NCBI GenBank assembly: GCA_035499735.1 | Contig: DATJYC010000006.1 | Span: forward strand, 1-64,000 | Length of the DNA: 64,000 nt | DNA from: VBDM01 sp035499735 | GTDB taxonomy: Bacteria > Pseudomonadota > Gammaproteobacteria > Burkholderiales > SG8-39 | Reading direction: 5' to 3' | Part shown: positions 36,475-44,003 of the stretch, piece after piece | Position numbering within the stretch: position 1 is the first letter of the stretch | Layout of the letters: each line of letters opens with the position of its first letter | Program-made: the position numbers and the translations under genes | The notes under the pieces: generated by a model | The model's input: only the letters and a program-made list of their open reading frames with translations | Database searches by the model: none | Told to the model about the DNA's origin: nothing

Positions 36475-37077
36475 TCAGTGGGTGAAGTCCAGGCGTGTGT
36501 CGAGCAGCACGCCGAATAGCTTGATCGGATCGCGGCGAGGAATCTCCAGCGGCGGCAGCGCCTCGGCCTCGAGGGTGACGCCCATCTCGGCCGCCAGATC
36601 CATCAGCGTCTCCGAGAGGACGAACTCGCCGGCGCGTGCGCGGTGAAGCAGGCGGTTGGCGATGCTCACGCAGTCGCCGAAGACGAACAGCTGCTCCGGC
36701 GTGGGGCTCTTCTCGGCAAACCCCACCACGGCGTCCCCGCAGTGCAGCCCCATCGAGACCGCGGCGCGAATGCCGAAATCGCGGTGCCATTGCTCGGCCA
36801 GGGTCGCGAAGCTGGCCTGGATTTCCTGGGCCGCCGCGATGGCGTGCTGCGCGTCGTCCTGCCCGGTGAAGGTCGCCATCATGGTGTCGCTGAGGATGTC
36901 TACCACCTCCCCCTCGCGTTTCTCCACCACGCCCCACACGAGCGTGACGAACTCGCCGACCCTGTCGATCACGACTGACGGGTCGAGCATGTCCGACACG
37001 CCCGTGAATCCGCGCATTTCCGCGAACAGGATCACCGTCGGCGACCGCTCGGGCTTGCCCACCTCGTTTGCCGCCAC
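36475..37077 (-). CDS. Class III nucleotide cyclase-like domain protein, probably degenerate
   Basis: A 200-residue single cyclase homology domain with little else. The first metal Asp (usual F-A-D-x-R-G-F-T) is Glu in VILFAEMRGFTG; the second Asp survives in LSDTMMATF. The purine-selecting Lys position in the strand before it reads Asp (VVDILSD), and the transition-state Asn position in GDCVSIANRLL is Ser, although the Arg is kept. These changes argue against normal cAMP synthesis; a regulatory or binding role is possible. Start is GTG at 37077. Convergent with the GGDEF gene. Confidence 0.8.
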   Translation of the reverse strand: MAANEVGKPERSPTVILFAEMRGFTGVSDMLDPSVVIDRVGEFVTLVWGVVEKREGEVVDILSDTMMATFTGQDDAQHAIAAAQEIQASFATLAEQWHRDFGIRAAVSMGLHCGDAVVGFAEKSPTPEQLFVFGDCVSIANRLLHRARAGEFVLSETLMDLAAEMGVTLEAEALPPLEIPRRDPIKLFGVLLDTRLDFTH

Positions 37078-37262
37078 CTGAACTCCCTCGTTGCGCCTGG
37101 AGGAATTCTACAATGACCCTCTCGGCGTCATCCCCATTCTTCGACGAACCGGCCGGGCGGAGTATAATTTTTTCGTCGCTGGACATTCAACGGGAATCCC
37201 CGAACTCGGGCCGGACGCCGCGGTCGACGCCCCGAAGGCCCGCAACAACTACGGAGGCAACA

Positions 37263-37916
37263 ATGGCAGTTCGCATCGGAGACGAGGCGCCGGATTTCAC
37301 GGCAGATACCACCGAGGGCAAGATCCGCTTCCATGAATGGATCGGCGACAAGTGGGCGATCCTGTTCTCGCACCCCAAGGACTTCACCCCCGTGTGCACG
37401 ACCGAGCTCGGCTACATGGCGAAGCTCAAGCCCGAATTCGACAAGCGCAACACCAAGATCATCGGGCTGTCGGTCGATCCGGTGAGCGATCACCAGCGCT
37501 GGGTCGGCGACATCAAGGAGACGCAGGGCGCCGCGGTCAACTATCCCATGATAGGCGACGCCGATCTCACCGTCGCGAAGCTCTACGACATGATCCACCC
37601 CAACGCGGCGGGGGGAAAGCGAACGGCGGCCGACAATGCCACTGTCCGCACGGTTTTCATTGTCGGCCCCGACAAGAAGGTCAAGGCGATGCTGATCTAC
37701 CCGATGAGCGCGGGCCGCAACTTCGACGAGGTGCTGCGGCTGCTCGACTCGCTGCAGCTCAACGCCAAGCATTCGGTAGCGACGCCGGTGAACTGGAAGC
37801 CCGGGCAGGACGTGATCATCCCGACCTCGGTGTCCGACGAAGAGGCGAAGAAGAAGTACCCGCAGGGCTTCAAGACGCTCAAGCCCTACCTGCGTACCGT
37901 CGCCCAGCCGAAGTAG
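37263..37916 (+). CDS. 1-Cys peroxiredoxin (Prx6 type)
   Basis: A 217-residue thiol peroxidase that reduces hydrogen peroxide and organic hydroperoxides. The peroxidatic Cys is C45 in HPKDFTPVCTTELG, and it is the only Cys in the protein, so this is the 1-Cys Prx6 form that needs an external thiol. The Prx6-type C-terminal extension (NWKPGQDVIIPTSVSDEEA) is present. ATG 37263 follows an AACTACGGAGGCAAC ribosome site. A pair of lipoprotein genes follows three bases after its stop. Confidence 0.95.
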   Translation: MAVRIGDEAPDFTADTTEGKIRFHEWIGDKWAILFSHPKDFTPVCTTELGYMAKLKPEFDKRNTKIIGLSVDPVSDHQRWVGDIKETQGAAVNYPMIGDADLTVAKLYDMIHPNAAGGKRTAADNATVRTVFIVGPDKKVKAMLIYPMSAGRNFDEVLRLLDSLQLNAKHSVATPVNWKPGQDVIIPTSVSDEEAKKKYPQGFKTLKPYLRTVAQPK

Positions 37917-37919
37917 GCG

Positions 37920-38384
37920 ATGCAGCCGGTCGCACCAGGGCCGACCCGGCGCCCGCGGAGAGCGCTCGCGATCCTCTGTGCCGCCGTGGCCCTGGCCGCC
38001 GGGTGCAAGAACCCTCCGACTCAGGAGGAGATGGCGGCCTACAACTACGGGCCCCGCCCCGAGAACTACGAGAAGCTCATCCGGGACTACCTCGCGCCCC
38101 AGCTTTCCGACCCGGCCGGGGCGATCATCGAGTTCAAGGCCGGTCCCCGCGAGCTGTTTCAGCAGGAGACCACGCTGCGTCCGCTCCAATACGGCTGGGG
38201 CGTGTGCGTGTGGATCAACGAGAAGAACGCGAAGGGGAGCTACGAGGGAGCCTATCCCATGGTGTTCTTCATCCGCGACGGCGCGATCGTCGCGGCGAAC
38301 GGCGGGTCCAAGGACAATGTGATCGGCTGGCGCTACGCACGCACCGGATGCAACGAGCTGGGCGCCCCATTCGTCACGCCCTGA
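37920..38384 (+). CDS. Predicted lipoprotein, tandem copy 1
   Basis: A 154-residue envelope protein. The signal (RRALAILCAAVALAAGCKNPP) has a lipobox LAAGC, giving a lipidated Cys near residue 23. The core starts YNYGPRPENYEKLIRDYL and contains IEFKAGPREL, QYGWGVCVWINEKN, YPMVFFIRDGAIVA and a second Cys near the end, so a disulfide is possible. No family recognised. Follows the peroxiredoxin stop by three bases and is duplicated in tandem by the next gene, which overlaps its 3' end. Confidence 0.8.
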   Translation: MQPVAPGPTRRPRRALAILCAAVALAAGCKNPPTQEEMAAYNYGPRPENYEKLIRDYLAPQLSDPAGAIIEFKAGPRELFQQETTLRPLQYGWGVCVWINEKNAKGSYEGAYPMVFFIRDGAIVAANGGSKDNVIGWRYARTGCNELGAPFVTP

Positions 38385-38818
38385 GCCTCGGCGGGCGCGC
38401 CGCTTGCCTCGCCTCGGCGACCGCCTGCGCGCTCCTCGTCGCCTGCCAATCGCCTCCGTTGTCTCCCGATCAGGTCGCCGCGCTCGACTACGGACCTCGG
38501 CCCGACGATTACGAGAAGCTGGTGCGCGATTACGTGAGACGCCGAGTCAACGATCCCGATTACTCGCGCGTCGAGCTGAAGGCCGGGCCAGCGCGTCTCT
38601 ATCAGGACAAGACGCTCTCGCGGGAGCACCAGTACGGCTGGGCGGTTTGCGTGATGGTGAATGAGCGCGACCAGCGAGGGGTCTACACCGAATACCCCAT
38701 GGTGATCTACATCCGCGACGGCAATGTGGTTGCGGAGGACGGCGGCGGCCTCGAGCGCGCCGCCGGGCTGCGCTACGCGCACTCGCAATGCAGGCGGCTG
38801 GGCTTCGACCCGCCTTGA
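38348..38818 (+). CDS. Predicted lipoprotein, tandem copy 2
   Basis: A 156-residue paralogue of the preceding protein, with the same order of motifs: LDYGPRPDDYEKLVRDYV, VELKAGPARLYQ, QYGWAVCVMVNERD, YPMVIYIRDGNVVAEDGG and a late Cys. Its signal peptide ends in CALLVACQSPP, a lipobox with lipidated Cys near residue 33. ATG 38348 lies within the 3' end of copy 1, in another frame. It is diverged enough to be an old duplication. Function unknown. Confidence 0.75.
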   Translation: MQRAGRPIRHALSLGGRAACLASATACALLVACQSPPLSPDQVAALDYGPRPDDYEKLVRDYVRRRVNDPDYSRVELKAGPARLYQDKTLSREHQYGWAVCVMVNERDQRGVYTEYPMVIYIRDGNVVAEDGGGLERAAGLRYAHSQCRRLGFDPP

Positions 38819-38908
38819 GCGCTTCTCGCGCGGCTGACGCACGAAATGGTTCTCATCATCACGCGCAAGATCATTTGACGCGCCTTTTCATCGTCCCCAC
38901 AATCGGGC

Positions 38909-40591
38909 GTGTCGCTCCGTCGCGCAATTCCCTCGCTTACCTGCGTCGCCCTTGCTCTCTGCGTTTCCGCGCGGGCCCAGGATATCCCCTCCGGAGAGAA
39001 ACCTCCGCCAGCGCCCCCGGCGGCGACGCCCGTTTCCGAAAAGCTCCCCACGTTCGCGGAGCTCGAGGCGGCCGGCGCGTGGATCGGGGAAATCCGCGTC
39101 GTCGCCGACAACATTTTCGACCCGAAGAATCCGAATGAGGGCAAATCCTTCTACCGCGTAGCCAACGCGTTGCACATCCAGACCCGGACCTGGGTGATCG
39201 AACGCCAGCTTCTGTTCAAGACGGGCGATCGCGTATCGGTCCACGCGATCGAGGAGACCGAGAGGCTGCTCAGATCGAACAGGACCCTCTACGATGTCAG
39301 CATCGCGCCGACCGCCTTTCACGACGGCGTGGTCGACGTCGTGGTGAAGACGCGCGATACCTGGTCGCTGCAGCCGGGGGCAAGCGCCAGCCGGTCCGGG
39401 GGCTCCAACAGAACCAACATCGGACTTACCGAAACCAACCTGCTGGGCACGGGCATACAGGTCGGAGTCAACCGCTTCTCCACCCCTGATCGCTCGGGAG
39501 TGCTCTACCAAGCGATCGACCCACACGCATTCGACGGCTGGACGACGGTGAATTACGCCCTGAGCCAGAACAGCGACGGAGAGAGCCGGACCGCGTCCAT
39601 CACGCGCCCGTTCTACGCCCTGGACACCCGCTGGGCGGCTGGTATCACGGCATTCAAGGGAGATCAAATCGATTCGCTTTTCGAGAACGGCTCGACCCAG
39701 GCGCAGTTCCGCGATCACCAGGAAACGGCCGATGGATTCGCCGGATGGTCCGCGGGGCTTGTCGACGGCTGGACGCAGCGCTACTCGATCGGGCTTAGCT
39801 ACCAGAAGCACGCGTACAACACGGAAGCCGACCGTCCGCCTCCCGACAACCTGCCCCCGGATCAGACGCTCGTAGCGCCCTACCTGCGCTACGAGATCGT
39901 GCAGGATCGCTACGAGAAGTACAAGAACCTGAGTCTCATCGAGCGCCCCGAGTACATTGTGATGGGAATCCACTCAAGCGTTCAGGTCGGCCGCTCCTTG
40001 GCGGCGCTGGGGTCGAGCCAACAGCTCTGGCTGTACACCGCGAGCCTGAGCGACGGCTACCGGACGCAGGGTGGCGGAATCCTGCTCGCCTCCGTCTCGA
40101 GCGGGGGTCAGACGGGGTACGGTCCTCTCGACAAGCAGGCGTCGGGTGCCTCGCTGACGTTCTACAGCCGTCCCGACAGCCGCTCGCTGCTCTACTTCAA
40201 TCTCTCGGGGGACATCCTGAGGGACGCCACCTCCGCCACGCAGCTCGTGCTTGGCGGCGATACGGGTTTGCGCGGCTATCCTCGCAACTATCAGAGCGGA
40301 GACAACCGCGTGGTCACGAACGTCGAGGGCCGCAGGTACACCGACTGGTATCCCTTCCAGCTCTTCCGGGTGGGCGGCGCGGTATTCTACGATCTCGGCA
40401 GGGCGTGGGGCGGGGCCAGCGCGAACACGGAGAACGCCGGCTGGCTCAGCGACGTCGGCTTCGGTCTGCGCTTCCTCAGCGCGCGGACGGCGTTCGGTAA
40501 CGTGCTCCACGTCGATGTCGCCTTCCCGCTCAACCACGATCCGAACATCAAGTCGGTGCAGTTCCTGGTTCAGACGCAGACCACGTTCTGA
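38909..40591 (+). CDS. BamA/TamA-like outer-membrane protein with POTRA domain
   Basis: A 560-residue Omp85-superfamily protein. Signal peptide (VALALCVSARAQ), one or two POTRA-like units (about residues 60-150, FKTGDRVSVHAIEETERLLR), then a C-terminal barrel. The barrel carries the family motif GLRGYPRNYQSGDNR near residue 455, the equivalent of the VRGF/Y motif, and ends in Phe (QTQTTF), the usual barrel-closing residue. Shorter than BamA (about 800 residues), so a single-function translocation or assembly protein is likelier than essential BamA. GTG start at 38909. Confidence 0.85.
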   Translation: MSLRRAIPSLTCVALALCVSARAQDIPSGEKPPPAPPAATPVSEKLPTFAELEAAGAWIGEIRVVADNIFDPKNPNEGKSFYRVANALHIQTRTWVIERQLLFKTGDRVSVHAIEETERLLRSNRTLYDVSIAPTAFHDGVVDVVVKTRDTWSLQPGASASRSGGSNRTNIGLTETNLLGTGIQVGVNRFSTPDRSGVLYQAIDPHAFDGWTTVNYALSQNSDGESRTASITRPFYALDTRWAAGITAFKGDQIDSLFENGSTQAQFRDHQETADGFAGWSAGLVDGWTQRYSIGLSYQKHAYNTEADRPPPDNLPPDQTLVAPYLRYEIVQDRYEKYKNLSLIERPEYIVMGIHSSVQVGRSLAALGSSQQLWLYTASLSDGYRTQGGGILLASVSSGGQTGYGPLDKQASGASLTFYSRPDSRSLLYFNLSGDILRDATSATQLVLGGDTGLRGYPRNYQSGDNRVVTNVEGRRYTDWYPFQLFRVGGAVFYDLGRAWGGASANTENAGWLSDVGFGLRFLSARTAFGNVLHVDVAFPLNHDPNIKSVQFLVQTQTTF

Positions 40592-40608
40592 TGCGCTAGA
40601 ATCGCGCG

Positions 40609-41565
40609 GTGCGAGCGCCCTCCCCATTCGCCGCGCTGCTCTTCGCCGCGGCCCTCCCTTTGCACGCCGAGGACTATCCCCGGGGCCCGATTACGCTGGT
40701 CATTCCGCTCGCGCCCGGCGACGCGACCGACACCTCGGCGCGCGCGATCGCAGACGAGCTGTCGCGCGAGCTGAAGGTCTCCATCGTTCCGGTGAACCGC
40801 CCGGGAGCCGGCGGCGCTGTCGGCACCGAAGCGGTCGTGAAAGCCAAGCCGGACGGCAACACCATCATCCTCACGAACAACGCATCGCTCGTCTTCAGGT
40901 CGATCCTCGACCCGAAGACCGCGAGTTACAACCCGCTCACCGATCTCACGCCCCTCGGACTGGCGATGCGCTCGCCGAGCATTCTGGCGGTGCGCAGCGA
41001 CGCGCCCTTCAAGACCCTCGCCGGGCTGGTGGAATACTCCAAGGCCAATCCGGGAAGCGTGCGCATCGGCACCGCGGGCGCCGGGTCGGTGGGCGAATTC
41101 TGCATCCGCACCATCAACTCGCTCACCGGCGCGCGGCTCGTTCCCGTGCCCTTTACCGGGGCCTCGCCCGGCGTCACGGCGCTGCTCGGGGGCCACGTGG
41201 AGGGCGTCGTACTCGCCCTGGGGACCATGACCGGCCATCTGCGAAGCGGTGCGTTGCGCGGCCTCGTGATCTCGAGCCGGTATCCGGACTTCCCGGACAT
41301 ACCGACCTTGTCCGATCTGGGCTACGCCGAACGACTGTTCGGGATCTGGGTTGCGTTCTTCGCGCCGGCCGGAATCCCGCCCGAGGTCGGCAGGACGCTG
41401 GTGCCGGCGCTGGAGCGCGCGATCACGTCGCCCGCGATAGCGGCCAAGCTCAAGCCCCTGGGAATGCTGATGGACTATTCTCCGCCGGAGAAGCTCCTCG
41501 AAGAAATACGCGAGGAGCACCGGCGCGTTTCCGAGATCGCCGCAAAAGCCGGCCTGGTCAAGTAA
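40609..41565 (+). CDS. TctC/Bug-type tripartite tricarboxylate carrier binding protein
   Basis: A 318-residue periplasmic binding protein with a short signal peptide (FAALLFAAALPLHAED). It shows the Bug-family landmarks DYPRGPITLVIPLAPGDATD near the mature N-terminus, VPVNRPGAGGAVGTEAVVKAKPDG and VRIGTAGAGSVGEF. Such proteins bind carboxylates for TctAB-type carriers; no tctAB lies here, which is normal for the many orphan Bug genes of betaproteobacteria. GTG start at 40609, 17 bases after the barrel gene. Confidence 0.88.
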   Translation: MRAPSPFAALLFAAALPLHAEDYPRGPITLVIPLAPGDATDTSARAIADELSRELKVSIVPVNRPGAGGAVGTEAVVKAKPDGNTIILTNNASLVFRSILDPKTASYNPLTDLTPLGLAMRSPSILAVRSDAPFKTLAGLVEYSKANPGSVRIGTAGAGSVGEFCIRTINSLTGARLVPVPFTGASPGVTALLGGHVEGVVLALGTMTGHLRSGALRGLVISSRYPDFPDIPTLSDLGYAERLFGIWVAFFAPAGIPPEVGRTLVPALERAITSPAIAAKLKPLGMLMDYSPPEKLLEEIREEHRRVSEIAAKAGLVK

Positions 41566-41570
41566 GGCCT

Positions 41571-41951
41571 TCAGGGAAGTTGGATCTTGCCGCCTCCGCC
41601 TGCGAGCGGGCCCTGCGGAACCACGATCGACGAGCTTGCCTGTCGGCGCAGCTCCTGCAGCTCGCGCACGGTGCGATCGATGGCGTCCTTGGCGAGCGCG
41701 GCGAACTTCTCCGCGGCCTCCCCGAGCGAGCCGGCCTCGATCTCGAAGGCGATGGGTATCGAGCCGGCAGGCGTGAGAATCTGGGTTTCGCCGACGTAGG
41801 CGACGGCGCGCGCCTTGTCCGGCGAGCCGTCCCGGGTGACCGGAGTGAGCCTGCGCAGCGTACCGATTCGGCGGTCGGTCAGAACCTCCTCGAGATAGAG
41901 CTTGTCCGGGTCGAGCTTCAGCTCGGTCGATTTGGGATCGGAATTCGCCAT
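41571..41951 (-). CDS. Conserved hypothetical protein, probably cytoplasmic
   Basis: A 126-residue protein with no signal peptide or membrane segment and no family that I recognise. It has an N-terminal part rich in charged residues (DPDKLYLEEVLTDRRIGTLRRL), a strand-rich centre (VAYVGETQILTPAGSIPIAFEIEAG), an amphipathic helix about residues 75-105 that could form a coiled coil, and a Gly/Pro-rich tail. It starts 30 bases past the end of the dehydrogenase gene on the same strand and may close that operon. Confidence 0.65.
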   Translation of the reverse strand: MANSDPKSTELKLDPDKLYLEEVLTDRRIGTLRRLTPVTRDGSPDKARAVAYVGETQILTPAGSIPIAFEIEAGSLGEAAEKFAALAKDAIDRTVRELQELRRQASSSIVVPQGPLAGGGGKIQLP

Positions 41952-41981
41952 GTCGGCTCCAGAGTCGGAGCCGGTAGCTTA

Positions 41982-42914
41982 CTACTTCTTCCGCAGCTCC
42001 GTCCCCGCGAGGCCTTCCCAGTAGCGCGCCACCTCGGTGTGATCATGCCCCGGCCCGAGCGTCCTCTGCGCCTCGCTCCAGGCGCGGACGCACGCTTCGG
42101 CGAATGGCGCCGGCGATCCCGTCGAGCGCGCGACTTCGAGCGCGGTCTTCAAGTCCTTCACCATCAGGTCGAGCGAGAACCCCGAGTCGAAGGCGCGCGA
42201 CAGGATGAACCTGTGGAACTTGTTGAGTGTCGCGTTGTTCATTCCCGTGGACGCGTTGAGCACGTCGACGACCCGGACCGGGTCGAGGCCGAAGCGGTCC
42301 GCCGCCAGCACCGCCTCGACTGCGGCCGCGAGCCCCGCCGCGGACACGTAGTTGTTGAGCGCCTTCATCGCGTGGCCCGAGCCCAGCGGACCGGTGAGGA
42401 AGATCTGCTTGCCCATCGCTTCGAGCACGGGCCTGCACCGTTCGATGGCCGCGGCTTCGCCGCCCACCATGATGGCGAGCGTCGCGTCGTCGGCCTTCCT
42501 CACTCCTCCCGACACCGGCGCGTCGATCATCCCGACACCGCGGCCGGCGAGGACTCCGCCCAGCTCGCGCGTGCCCACCGGCGATGACGAGCTCATGTCG
42601 ACGAGCATCTTCCCGCGCGAGAGTCCGGCGAGCAGGCTGTCCCCGGACCCGTCCTTCCCCAGCGCCACCGCGCGCACCGCGTTTCCGTCGGGGAGCATGG
42701 TGATCACGGCCTCGCAGCTCTCGCCGATCGCGCGCAGCGAGCCGGGGTTCTCGGCGCCGGCGCCTTCGCGCGCCCGCCGCACGGCCTCGGGATCGAGGTC
42801 GTGGGCCAGGACGCGGTAACCGGCGCGCGATAGGTGCCGGGCCATCGGCTGCCCCATCTTTCCCAAGCCCACGAAGCCGATCCGGGCGGGCGGAACGATT
42901 GCCGGAGCGCTCAT
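41982..42914 (-). CDS. Beta-hydroxyacid dehydrogenase (3-hydroxyisobutyrate dehydrogenase family)
   Basis: A 310-residue NAD(P)-dependent oxidoreductase. The Rossmann motif is IGFVGLGKMGQPMARHLSRAG at residue 12, the substrate motif DAPVSGGVRKADDATLAIMVGG is near 135, and the catalytic Lys lies in GHAMKALNNYVSAA. The substrate could be a tartronate semialdehyde, 3-hydroxyisobutyrate or similar acid. ATG 42914 overlaps the stop of the GGDEF fragment by four bases. Confidence 0.9.
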   Translation of the reverse strand: MSAPAIVPPARIGFVGLGKMGQPMARHLSRAGYRVLAHDLDPEAVRRAREGAGAENPGSLRAIGESCEAVITMLPDGNAVRAVALGKDGSGDSLLAGLSRGKMLVDMSSSSPVGTRELGGVLAGRGVGMIDAPVSGGVRKADDATLAIMVGGEAAAIERCRPVLEAMGKQIFLTGPLGSGHAMKALNNYVSAAGLAAAVEAVLAADRFGLDPVRVVDVLNASTGMNNATLNKFHRFILSRAFDSGFSLDLMVKDLKTALEVARSTGSPAPFAEACVRAWSEAQRTLGPGHDHTEVARYWEGLAGTELRKK

Positions 42915-43216
42915 TTGTCCTCTTCGGCGAACCTGTAGCGGCCCTTTCCTGCGCGCTTGGCTTCGTACATGGCGCGGTCGGCCCGGACCATGAGCTCGTC
43001 CGCGATCCGCTCGCGGCCTGCCAGGCCGCCGCTGCAGGCGATGCCGACGCTCGCTCCGATCCGCAGACCCTGGTCCGCGAACATGCCGATCTCGGCGACC
43101 GCGGTCACCACCGTTTCCGCCACTCGCAGCGGCAGAAGGCGCTCCCATAGTCCCCTCTGTCGCTGCGCCGCTTCCCCTGAAACTCCGTCCATCGTCTCTC
43201 CCATGAGTGCGCGCAT
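42911..43216 (-). pseudogene. C-terminal fragment of a GGDEF domain
   Basis: About 101 residues matching only the last half of a diguanylate cyclase domain: a helix with VAETVVTAVAEIGMF, the strand LRIGASVGIACSGG, then ADELMVRADRAMYEAKRAGKGRYRF. The GGDEF active site and metal-binding half are missing. It may begin at ATG 43216 or 43204, so it could still be translated as a short protein between the sirtuin and dehydrogenase genes. It could be the remnant of a larger cyclase, or a stand-alone partial domain. Confidence 0.75.
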
Positions 43217-43241
43217 TTTGGCGCCCCGGGGGGTGCCGGCG

Positions 43242-44003
43242 TCAAGAGGGCGGCGCGCTGTCGCCGGCAAGAATTCCCGGCAGCGTGTCTCCGATCGCCC
43301 CGCGGAGCACGGCATCGGCGATGCCGTCGTAGGGCGTCGGCTCCGCGTTCACGATGACCACGCGCGCTCCGGCCCTTCTTGCGACAGGAACGGACCCGGC
43401 GATGGGATAGACCTGCAGGCTGGTACCGACCGCGATGAACAGGTCCGATTGGGCTACGGCGTGCATCGCGCGGTCGATCACCTCGGGGACCAGCGCCTGC
43501 CCGAAGGAGATGGTGTCGCTCTTGAGGATGCCGCCGCAGCGGGTGCAGGCCGGGTCCGGCTCGCCGCCCCGGACGCGCTCCAGCGCAGCCTGCATCGGGC
43601 CCTTCAGGCCGCACGACAGGCACACAACCGCGTGAACCGTGCCGTGCACCTCGATGACGCGCTCCGGAGAGCTGCCCGCCTTCTGGTGCAGGCCGTCGAT
43701 GTTCTGGGTAATCAGGGCGTGCAGCTTTCCGCGTCGTTCGAGCGCCACGATCGCCGCGTGCCCCGCGTTGGGGCGGGCTGTCCACGCCGGATGGTGGAGG
43801 CGCGATTGCCAGGACTTGCGGCGTATCTCCGGGTCGGCGACGTAATAGCGGATGTCGGAGAGCTTCTCCGCTTGCGGATCCATGGTCCACACGCCCTGCG
43901 GGCCGCGAAAATCGGGAATGCCCGATTCCGTGGAGATCCCGGCGCCGGTCAGGACGGCGACGCGCCTCGCCTCCTCCACCCAGGCACGAACCCGCTCGCT
44001 CAA
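43242..44003 (-). CDS. Sir2-family NAD-dependent protein deacylase (sirtuin)
   Basis: A 253-residue sirtuin, which removes acyl groups from lysines using NAD. Conserved motifs: LTGAGISTESGIPDFRG, LITQNIDGLHQKAG with the catalytic His in VIEVHGTVH, zinc cysteines CLSC and CTRC, and VGTSLQVYP. It starts TTG at 44003, overlapping the stop of the cyclase gene by four bases (TTGA). It belongs to an operon that also encodes benzoate-CoA ligase; acyl-CoA synthetases of this kind are switched off by lysine acetylation and restored by sirtuins in other bacteria, so the ligase is a plausible substrate. Confidence 0.92.
   Translation of the reverse strand: MSERVRAWVEEARRVAVLTGAGISTESGIPDFRGPQGVWTMDPQAEKLSDIRYYVADPEIRRKSWQSRLHHPAWTARPNAGHAAIVALERRGKLHALITQNIDGLHQKAGSSPERVIEVHGTVHAVVCLSCGLKGPMQAALERVRGGEPDPACTRCGGILKSDTISFGQALVPEVIDRAMHAVAQSDLFIAVGTSLQVYPIAGSVPVARRAGARVVIVNAEPTPYDGIADAVLRGAIGDTLPGILAGDSAPPS

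Noticed and set aside
38909..40591. Calling the Omp85-type protein the essential BamA
   Set aside because: At 560 residues it is too short for five POTRA domains plus barrel, and no bam or lpx neighbours are present.
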